DNA from: Liolophura sinensis
Lineage: Eukaryota > Mollusca > Polyplacophora > Chitonida > Chitonidae
Length of the DNA: 64,000 bases
NCBI RefSeq assembly: GCF_032854445.1
Contig: NC_088302.1
Span: forward strand, 57,204,237-57,268,236
Direction: 5' to 3'
Within the stretch, counting starts at the first letter, position 1. Every line of letters begins with the position of its first letter. Shown here one piece after another: positions 54,875 to 64,000 of the stretch. A program made the translations under genes and the position numbers. Below the pieces are notes generated by a model that was given only the letters and a program-made list of their open reading frames with translations, made no database searches and was not told where the DNA came from.

Positions 54875-57665
54875 AGCTTCACAGTTTACAACCCAGTACA
54901 AGGTTGTATACCTTCACAGTTTACAACCTAGTACAAGGCTGCATACCTTCACAGTTTACAACCCAGTACGAGGCTGTATACCTTCACAGTTTACAACCCA
55001 GTACAAGGCTGCATACCTTCACAGTTTACAACCCAGTACAAGGTTGTATACCTTCACAGTTTACAAGGGGCCTCCGTGGCTCAGTCGGTTAGCGCGCTCG
55101 CGCAGCGTAATGACCCAGGAGTCTCTCACCAATGCGATCGCTGTGAGTTCAAGTCCAGCTCATCCTGGCTTCCTCTCCGGCCGTACGTGGGAAGGTCTGC
55201 CAGCAACCTGCAGATGGTCGTGGGTTTCCCCCGGGCTATCCCCGGTTTCCTCCCACCATAACGCTGACCGCCGTCGTATAAGTGAAATATTCTTGAGTAC
55301 GGCGTAAAACACCAATCAAATAAATAAATAAATAAATTACACAATTTACAACCCAGTACAAGGCTGGCTACCTTCATAGTTTACAACCCAGTACAAGGCA
55401 GCATACCTTCACAGTTTACTACCCAGTACAAGGCTGCATACCTTCACAGTTTACAACCCAGTACAAGGCAGCATACCTTCACAGTTTACAACGCAGAACA
55501 AGGCTGCATACCTTCACAGTTTACAACCCAGTACAAGGCTGGCGACCTTCACAGTTTACAACCCAGTACAAGGCTGCATACCTTCACAGTTTACAACCCA
55601 GTACAAGGCTGCATACCTTCACAGTTTACTACCCAGTACAAGGCTGCATACCTTCATAGTTTACAACCCAGTACAAGGCAGCATACCTTCACAGTTTACA
55701 ACCCAGTACAAGGCTGCATACCTTCACAGTTTACAACCCAGTACAAGGCTGGCGACCTTCACAGTTTACAACCCAGTACAAGGCTGCATACCTTCACAGG
55801 TTACAACCCAGTACAAGGCTGCATACCTTCACAGTTTACAACCCAGTACAAGGCTGCATACCTTCACAGTTTACTACCCAGTACAAGGCTGGCGACCTTC
55901 ACAGTTTACAACCCAGTACAAGGCTGCATACCTTCACAGGTTACAACCCAGTACAAGGCTGCATACCTTCACAGTTTACTACCCAGTACAAGGCTGCATA
56001 CCTTCACAGTTTACAACCCAATACAAGGCTGCATACCTTCACAGTTTGCAACCCAGTACAAGGGTGCATACCTTCACAGTTTACAACCCAGTACAAGGCT
56101 GCATACCTTCACAGTTTACAACCCAATACAAGGCTGCATACCTTCACAGTTTGCAACCCAGTACAAGGCTGCATACCATTACAGTTTACAACCCAGTACA
56201 AGGTTCTATACCTTCATAGTTTACAACCCAGTACAAGGCTGCATACCTTCACAGTTTACTACCCAGTACAAGGGTGCATACCTTCACAGTTTACTACCCA
56301 GTACAAGGCTGCATACCTTCATAGTTTACAACCCAGTACAAGGGTGCATACCTTCACAGCTTACAACCCAGTACAAGGCTGCATACCTTCACAGTTTACA
56401 ACCCAGTACAAGAATGCATACCTTCACAGTTTACAACCCAGTACAAGAATGCATACCTTCACAACTTACTACCCAGTACAAGGCTGCATACCTTCACAGT
56501 TTACAACCCAGTACAAGTCAGCATACCTTCACAGCTTACTACCCAGTACAAGGCTGCAAACCTTCACAGTTTACAACCCAATACAAGGCTGCATACTTTC
56601 ACAGTTTACAACCCAGTACGAGGATGCATACCTTCACAGCTTACTACCCAGTACAAGGCTGCATACCTTCACAGTTTACTACCCAGTACAAGGCTGCATA
56701 CCTTCACAGTTTACAACCCAGTACAATGGTGCATACCTTCATAGTTTACAACCCAGTACAAGGATGCATACCTTCACAGCTTACTACCCAGTACAAGGCT
56801 GCATACCTTCACAGCTTACTACCCAGTACAAGGATGCATACCTTCACAGCTTACTACCCAGTACAAGGCTGCATACCTTCACAGTTTACAACCCAGTACA
56901 AGGATGCATACCTTCACAGCTTACTACCCAGTACAAGGCTGCATACCTTCACAGTTTACTACCCAGTACAAGGCTGCAAACCTTCACAGTTTACAACCCA
57001 ATACAAGGCTGCATACTTTCACAGTTTACAACCCAGTACGAGGATGTATACCTTCACAGTTTACTACCCAGTACAAGGCTGCATACCTTCACAGTTTACT
57101 ACCCAGTACAAGGCTGCATACCTTCACAGTTTACAACCCAGTACAGGGCTGGCTACCTTCACAGTTTACAACCCAGTACAAGGCTGCATACTTTCACAGT
57201 TTACAACCCAGTACAAGGCTGCATACCTTCACAGTTTACAACCCAGTACAAGGCTGCATACCTTCACAGTTTACAACCCAGTACAAGGCAGCATACCTTC
57301 ACAGTTTACAACCCAGTACAAGGCTGCGTACCTTCACAGTTTACAACCCAGTACAAGGCTGCATACCTTCACAGTTTACAAACAAGTACAAGGCTGGCGA
57401 CCTTCACAGTTTACAACCCAGTACAAGGCTGCATACTTATACAGTTTACAACCCAGTACAAGGCTGCGTACCTTCACAGTTTACAACCCAGTACAAGGCA
57501 GCATACCTTCACAGTTTACAACCCAGTACAAGGCTGCATACCTTCACAGCTTACAACCCAGTACAAGGCATCATACCTTCACAGTTTACAACCCAGTACA
57601 AGGCTGCATACCTTCACAGTTTACAACCCAGTACAAGGGTGCATACCTTCACAGTTTACAACCTC
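54875..57665. repeat. 35-bp satellite, interrupted by a SINE
   Basis: About 70 units of CAGTTTACAACCCAGTACAA plus GGCTGCATACCTTCA. Because 35 is not a multiple of 3 and no unit has a forward stop, all three forward frames stay open for over 1 kb with the same 35-residue peptide period. Confidence 0.95.
55070..55338 (+). mobile_element. SINE family 1, full length, inside the 35-bp satellite
   Basis: Plus strand: GGGCCTCCGTGGCTCAGTCG head, GTGAGTTCAAGTCCAGCTC, CCGGCCGTACGTGGGAAGG, ending CAAATAAATAAATAAATAAA. The satellite text ACAGTTTACA/ACAATTTACA flanks it. It is the best-preserved copy in the window. Confidence 0.92.
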
Positions 57666-58074
57666 AGTACGGATTGACGGATTCCTCTCTGGCCTCTGGT
57701 TCTACAAATTCCTTATTCATTTAACTTTCTCCAAATAATGGAATGGTTAATCTGAATATTTTTTTCCACTACTAACTGAACTAGCATATTATTTTATATT
57801 AGGGTTAGAGCCGGATGATGGATCTATATTGCGATAAACACTGAACAAAAATCAATGTAGGCATCCTGCTTTTAAGGGAATATCATTGAATATATATTTA
57901 TATGTTCTATACCGACGCCGTTTACTCAAGAAGTGAATAATGCATGCGTAACCCAAGAATTTTACAAATGCAACATCTACTGAAAACAGGTGGATTATTT
58001 CATCGTCAATATATTTGAAAAGTTATCAATGCTCTTATTTTACACCGTTATTATTATGTAACATTTTGTTAATG

Positions 58075-59700
58075 CTTATAACCACCACTGTGTACCTGTA
58101 TGTCAATGCTTGTAACCAGAATTATGTACTCGTGTGCCATTGCTTGTAGCCAGCACTATGTACCTGTATGTCAATGCTTGTAACCAGCATTACGTACTTG
58201 TGTGTCAGTGCTTGAAGGCAGCACTATCTTCTTGCATGCCAATGCTTTAAACCAGGACTATGTACCTGTATGTCAATGCTGGCAACCACCACAATGCACC
58301 TATATGTCCACGCTTGTAACCACCACGATGTACTTGTATGTTAATGTATGTAGCCACCACTATGTACTTGTATGTCAACGCCTGTAAAAACCACTATATA
58401 CCTGTATGTCAATGTATGTAGCCAGTTCTATGTACCCGTATGTCAATGTATTTATTTATTTATTTTATTTATTGGTGTTTTACGCCGTACTCAAGACCAT
58501 TTCACTATGCACCTGTGTGTCAACGCTTGTAGCCAGCGCTATGTACCTGTATGTCAATGTATGTAGCCAGCACTATAGCTACCACTATGTAACTGGGTGT
58601 CAATGTTTATAGCCAGCACCACGTGCTTGTATGCCAATGGATATGCCCAGCAATGTACACCTGTGTGCCAATGCTTGTAGCCAGGACTATGTACCTGTGT
58701 GCCAATGCTTGTAGCCAGGACTATGTATTTGTATGCCAATGCTTGTAAACAACACTATGCACCTGTATGCCAATGCTTGTAGTGAGCATCATCTACCTGT
58801 ATGTCAATAGTTGTAACCATCACTATGTATCTGTATGTTAATGCTTGTAGCCAGCACTATGTACCTGTGTGTCAATGCTTGTAACCAGCATTGTTTACTT
58901 GTGTGTCAATGCTTGCAGCCAGCATTATATATCTGTATACCAATGCTTGTAGCCAGGACCATACACCTTTATGTCAGTTCTTCTAATCAACACTATGTAC
59001 TTGTATCTCAAAGTTTGTAACCAGCACCATCTATCTACATGCCAATGTTTGTATCCAGCACCATCTACCTGTATGTCAGTGCCTCTAATCAACACTATGT
59101 ACCTGTAGCTCAATGTTTGTAACCAGCACTATGTACTTGTATGTCAACGGATGTAGCCAGCACTATTTACATGTACCTGTACGTCAATGGATGTAACCAA
59201 CACCATGTACCTGTATGCCAATGGATGTAGCCAGCACCATGTACTTGTGCCTGTATGTCAACGGATGAAGCCGGCACCATGTACCTGTTTGTCACTGTAT
59301 GTAGCCAGCAATATGTACCTGTATGTCAACGGATGTAGCCAGCACTATGTATCTGTATGTCAACGGATGTAACCAGCACTATGTACCTGTATGTCATTGT
59401 ATGTAGCCAGCACCATGTACCTGTATGTCAACGGATGTAGCCAGCACCATTTACCTGTTTGTCACTGTATGTAGCCAGCAGTATGTACCTGTATGTCAAC
59501 GGATGTAGCCAGCACTATGTACCTGTATGTCAACGGATGTAGCCCGCACTATGTACCTGTATGTCACTGTATGTAGCCAGCACTATGTACCTGTATGTCA
59601 ACGGATGTAGCCAGCACCATGTACCTGTTTGTCACTGTATGTAGCCAGCACTATGTACCTGTATGCCAGCGGATGTAGCCAGCACTATGTACCTGTATGT
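58075..59700. repeat. 35-bp satellite (different sequence)
   Basis: About 45 units of TGTACCTGTATGTCAACGGA plus TGTAGCCAGCACTA, interrupted by a SINE tail at 58446-58505. Confidence 0.93.
58446..58505 (-). mobile_element. SINE family 1, tail-only fragment
   Basis: Sixty bases of tail and 3' body (TACGCCGTACTCAAGACCAT) inserted in the 35-bp satellite; a 5'-truncated insertion. Confidence 0.8.
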
Positions 59701-61362
59701 CTTCGCTTTTAAAGTTTGATGATACCCAAGTCTTTTATGGGCCGGTGCTTACGCGCTGTTCTTTTTCCTGCTAGTGCTATAAATATGCTGTTAATGTTGT
59801 GCCGTGTCACAATCCACATAGACATGAAGTTACAAAAGTATGTAATGTCCCCATAACTATCCACCGGATTCCTGTAGGTTACACGTTTGTGGTCGGGAAA
59901 TGGTCAAACTATGTCTAAAGCCATCTGGCACCCAAGAATCTTCCACATGCTATGCATATGCACCCCATAACACCACCATCCACCCACCAATACCTATCTC
60001 CACCCCCTGGACGCTTCCCTGGGGATGTGATAATTGGATCTCATCACACTCGAAATTTATAAATTCGTAAAAAAGACCTCGAAGCGATTTTAATTTTGAT
60101 AGTGTAACTTATCATCAATCAATGGCCGTTAAAACAATTAAGGCGCCACTTAGACAAACGTTTCTATTAATATTCACTCGTACAAAGCTAAAGTTATCGT
60201 AGGCTAAAGGGATTGTAATCATCATGGCCATACCTGCTAAACACATCTGTTGTCCTGGTAGTTGACATAACGTGGAACACTTCCGCTTTAAAAGAGACAT
60301 TTTGTCGAAAAAAATTCACAGTTTTTTGGATGGTTTAGCTGACAAACGCCCTAGGACTATACTTGCCAAAAATGTCATTTATGAGAATCAGAAGGGAAAA
60401 ATTAAGTTTAAATAACCGTACATCTACACACCAATATGTTTAAGACTGACCACAAGAGGCGCTGTTAGCAATACCCGGTGAATAGCTAATTGAATAGGTA
60501 ACGGAGCCACCAGAGCCAAATTTTTAACGCCAGAAAATTCCTACTTTAATTGTACATAAAGTAAGTGGTCAAAGCGCTACCTGACAGGACCATTCAATCA
60601 CATCTAGGCCACTAGCAGGCGCTGTTTGTAATACCAGCTCCCCAGTGAATAGTTAATAACAAAACTACGAGCCGCTAATTGTCTTCAGAGACATGACTGA
60701 GAGCGAATTTTAAATCTACTCAACCAAATACGATCTCCCTTTTTATCGACCATGTGCTAAACTATTCGTAGTTCCCAAAGACCTATTCCGGAGAACTAAA
60801 GTCATATATAGTAGTCTGCAAAATTACAACACAATGTCGGGTCTGACACTTCATATTCACTGATCATCGCTTGTCGCCTAAACGAGGGGAGGTAACCCCG
60901 TCCGAAAAAAAAAAATCACTCTTTGACCATGTTTCCAAATACTGTATAGCCACTTGCGTTCGTTGATGTCATCGGTAATGTGTCTCTTTAAAGAATGAAG
61001 TCCAGTTCTACATTTTGGAAACAAAAGCGATCATGTTAGGCCTGGATGCGTTTTCCTGGCTTTGACAATTTCCTAATTGACTGGCTTCTTCAGAATGTCT
61101 GGGATTTGTGTCGTGGGTTAGCTTGTTTACTGATTAGACATGTCAGGCGACTCGTACACGAGTGGCTGTTATGGCGATTATAGATTCAATGTCTTCAAAT
61201 TATAATTTCATAAAAAAACACGTAATACAAAAATAATAATCAAGCGGATTAGAACTGCTGTCAGACTTACTCGGAGAAGCAAGTTTCGTATAAAAATATC
61301 GTATGTCCCGAGCCATGAACAACTTCATGAATGCCTTTGCTTTGCTGTACGGTACTATATAT
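59701..61362. other. Unique intergenic sequence
   Basis: No coding exon with paired splice signals and family similarity, RNA gene or tandem array was recognised. Confidence 0.55.
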
Positions 61363-61617
61363 AGTTTTATTCATTTATTTGATTGGTGTTTATGCCGTAC
61401 TCAAGAATATTTCACTTATATAACGGCGGCCAGCTTGATGATGGGTGGAAACCGGGCAGAGCCAGGGGGAAGCCCACGACCATCCGCAGGTTGCTGGCAG
61501 ACCTTCCCACGTAAGGGCGGAGAGGAAGCCAGCATGAGCTGGACTTGAACTCACACCGCATTGGTGAGAGACTCGTTGGTCATTACGCTGCGCTAACCAA
61601 CTGAGCCACGGAGGCCC
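61363..61617 (-). mobile_element. SINE family 1, near full length
   Basis: Tail to GAGCCACGGAGGCCCC head. The flanks ATATAGTTTTAT at about 61355 and 61620 are a target duplication. Confidence 0.88.
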
Positions 61618-61649
61618 CTTATATAGTTTTATGTTGGCTGACTAAACTT

Positions 61650-62590
61650 TCAGGAGATGGTGATCAGGGTTCACCACGGGTTGTAGCTATGTGTAACCAC
61701 TACACCAGCCAATCCTAGTTTCTCTATGATGAAGGTTTGTGTTATCATGGGTAACCATTAAACCAGCCAATCCTGGTCCGTATACGATAAAGTTTTGTGT
61801 TACCACAAGCAACCACTACACCCAGTTCCCGTAAGATCAAGGCTTGTGTTTCCACGGGTAACCACTACACCAGCCAATCCTATTTCAAGGCTTGTGTTCG
61901 CACGGGTAATCACCACACCAGCCAATCCTATTTCATGTACGATGAAGGCTTGTGTTACCACGGGCAACCACTATACCAGCCAATCCCAGTTCCCGTAAGA
62001 TCAAGGCTTGTGTTTCCACGGGTAACCACTACACCAGCCAATCCCAGTTCCCGTAAGATCAAGGCCTGTGTTCCCACGGATAATCACTACACCTGCCAAT
62101 CCTAGTTCTCGAAGCATCAAGGCTTGTTTTCCCATGAGCAATCACCACACCAGCCAATCCTATTTCATGTACGATGAAGGCTTGTTTTACCACGGGTAAC
62201 CACTACACCAGCCAATCCCAGTTCCCGTAAGATCAAGGCTTGTGTTTCCACGGGTAACCACTACACCAGCCAATCCCAGTTCCCGTAAGATCAAGACTTG
62301 TGTTTCCACGGGTAACCACTACACCAGCCAATCTTATTTCCCGTAAGATCAAGGCTTGTGTTTCCACGGGTAACCACTACACCAGCCAATCCCAGTTCCC
62401 GTAAGATCAAGGCTTGTGTTTCCACGGGTAACCACTACACCTGCCAATCCTAGTTCCCGAAGGATCAAGGCTTGTTTTCCCATGGGCAATCACTTAACCA
62501 GCCAATCCTAGCCCATGTACGATGAAGGTTTGTGTTCCCACGGGAAATCATTACACCCGCTAATCCCGTTTCCTGTACGATGAAGGCTTA
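61650..62590. repeat. About 58-bp satellite
   Basis: About 16 units of GTAACCACTACACCAGCCAA, TCCCAGTTCCCGTAAGATCA, AGGCTTGTGTTTCCACGG. Confidence 0.93.
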
Positions 62591-63009
62591 TGTTCCCTCT
62601 GCCATCCGTAGAGCACCTGTGCGATGAAGCCGAGTACTCAAGCTCGAGAGGAGTTACATGGAGCCCTGGGTACATACGAACGTGGCATGCCAGAATTTTC
62701 TTGTTCTGTCATGAAAGTTACATTTACATTCCTGTAAACAAGACGAGCTCTAACCCATCGCCTTGTGTAATTCCTCCTTCCGGTTTTCATTTGTACCTTC
62801 AATTTCAATAGGCAATCCTTCGGTCAACGACAAATATACATCAACGACAAATATACATGCGTGTTTCCTAAAGGCTGAACAAATTGCTAACTGAGACTGT
62901 TTTGTTCCAGCCTTATCCCACTCGTCGTAAATATCACTGACTGGTTTTAATATACCGACACACAATTCACCCATCGTGTTGCCTCAGTGACACGTTTTGC
63001 CGAAGACAC

Positions 63010-63890
63010 CCGATATAAGGGCCTCCCCGCAGAGAAAAGGCACTGACCCAAATGCCTATCAGTACTCTTGTGTACGCTTATAGCACCCGACATAAGGGCC
63101 TCCCAGCAGAGACCACGCACTGACCCGAATGTCTATCAGTACTCTGAATACGCTCATTAACTAAAGTGTCTATCCGTACTCTGTGTAAAGGCATAGGACC
63201 ATACATAATGGTCTACCCGCAAAGATTGACAAAGTGTCTACAAGTACTCTGTGTACGCTTATAGCACCAGACGTAAGGCCTACCCGTAAAGATTGACAAA
63301 GTGTCTACAAGTACTCTTGTGTACGCTTATAGCACCAGACATAATGGCTTACCCGCAAACATTGACAAAGTGTTATCCGTACTCTGTGTACGCTTATAGC
63401 ACCAGACATAACGGCCTACCCGCAAAGATTGACAAAGTGTCTACAAGTACTCTTGTGTACGCTTATAGCACCAGACGTAATGGCCTACCCGTAAAGATTG
63501 ACAAAGTGTCTACAAGTAGGCCTACTCTTGTGTACGCTTATAGCACCAGACATAATGGCCTACCCGCAAACATTGACAAAGTGTTATCGGTATTCTGTGT
63601 ACGCTTATAGCATCAGACATAATGGCCTACCCGCAAAGATTGACAAACTGTTATCAGTACTCTGCGTACGCTTATAGCATCAGACATAATGGCCTACCCG
63701 CAAAGATTGACAAACTGTTATCAGTACTCTGCGTACGCTTATAGCACCAGACATAATGGCCTACCCGCAGAGATAGTGACCAAGTGTCTATCATTACACT
63801 TTATATGCTCGTAACACAAGACACAACGGCCTTCCCGCACAGATACTGACAAAGTGTCTATCAGTACTCTGTATGCGCTCATCAATGAAA
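63010..63890. repeat. 60-70-bp satellite at the right end
   Basis: About 13 units of GCTTATAGCACCAGACATAA, TGGCCTACCCGCAAAGATTG, ACAAAGTGTCTACAAGTACTC. Confidence 0.92.
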
Positions 63891-64000
63891 TGGCATCATG
63901 TATTACCAGACTAGCAAGCAATCTGGGCCCGGTTGTTCAAAACTGGTTTAAGACTTTATATACCAGATTTAAGCTAAGTCTTTAATTTTGTACTTAGTCT

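Noticed and set aside
55080-55160. Apparent tRNA gene (TGGCTCAGTCGG box A, GTTCAAGTCC box B)
   Set aside because: It is the tRNA-derived head of the SINE at 55070; it cannot fold as a full tRNA and continues into the SINE body and tail.
56344-57738. 464-codon open frame and its neighbours in other frames
   Set aside because: It lies inside the 35-bp satellite; all three frames give the same cyclic peptide, and there are no splice signals or family features.
62750-62974. 74-codon minus-strand frame starting MGELCVGILKPVSDIYDEW
   Set aside because: It looks protein-like at first but no family was recognised; it includes a short tandem duplication and has no clear splice sites. Kept out of the features for lack of support.

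Overview
This is a stretch of animal nuclear DNA, most likely from a mollusc or another lophotrochozoan. The genes are split into short exons with GT-AG introns, and tRNA-derived SINEs of two families are scattered through the window. More than twenty different minisatellite arrays fill most of the introns and spacers, and there is a 200-N scaffold gap. The phylum is inferred from the style of the SINEs and proteins; no database was consulted. Most long open frames here lie inside tandem repeats and are not genes.

Three genes could be assembled exon by exon, all on the minus strand. Right to left they are: (1) 50337-41610, a complete seven-exon gene for a 486-residue secreted protein with three cysteine-rich modules that resemble mannose-6-phosphate-receptor-homology (MRH) domains, with a TATA box just upstream; (2) 39048-25948, an SLC5-type sodium/solute symporter (copy B) whose exons 1-9, 14 and 15 are visible, with exons 10-13 apparently lost in the gap at 27726-27925; (3) 15742-1074, a tandem paralogue (copy A) with exons 1-14 visible and the last exon beyond the left edge. 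Wherever both SLC5 copies can be compared they share intron positions, phases and exon lengths. The exceptions are in copy A: +25 bp in exon 1 (a 24-bp duplication plus a 1-bp frameshift) and -1 bp in exon 3. A complete product would be about 583 residues, close to the usual length of monocarboxylate/vitamin-type SLC5 members.

The most unusual signal is that several intronic minisatellites are built from exon borders. Each repeat unit carries the end of an exon plus its splice site. Cases are: exon 5 donor of copy A (57-bp units, open reading frame kept through 13 units), exon 10 acceptor of copy A, exon 15 acceptor of copy B, and the donors of exons 2 and 6 of the MRH-like gene. Exon 4 acceptor of copy B is a weaker case. 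These arrays therefore lay out rows of decoy or alternative splice sites beside real exons. In addition, intron 14 of both SLC5 copies holds the same 41-bp satellite family, so that array appears older than the gene duplication.

Layout: 1-1040 satellite; 1074-15742 SLC5 copy A with arrays in introns 2, 5, 7, 9, 10 and 1; 15743-25947 spacer with two large arrays, a foldback inverted repeat and a duplicated exon-15 fragment; 25948-39048 SLC5 copy B with the gap; 39049-41609 spacer; 41610-50337 MRH-like gene; 50409-64000 gene-poor DNA dominated by six arrays.
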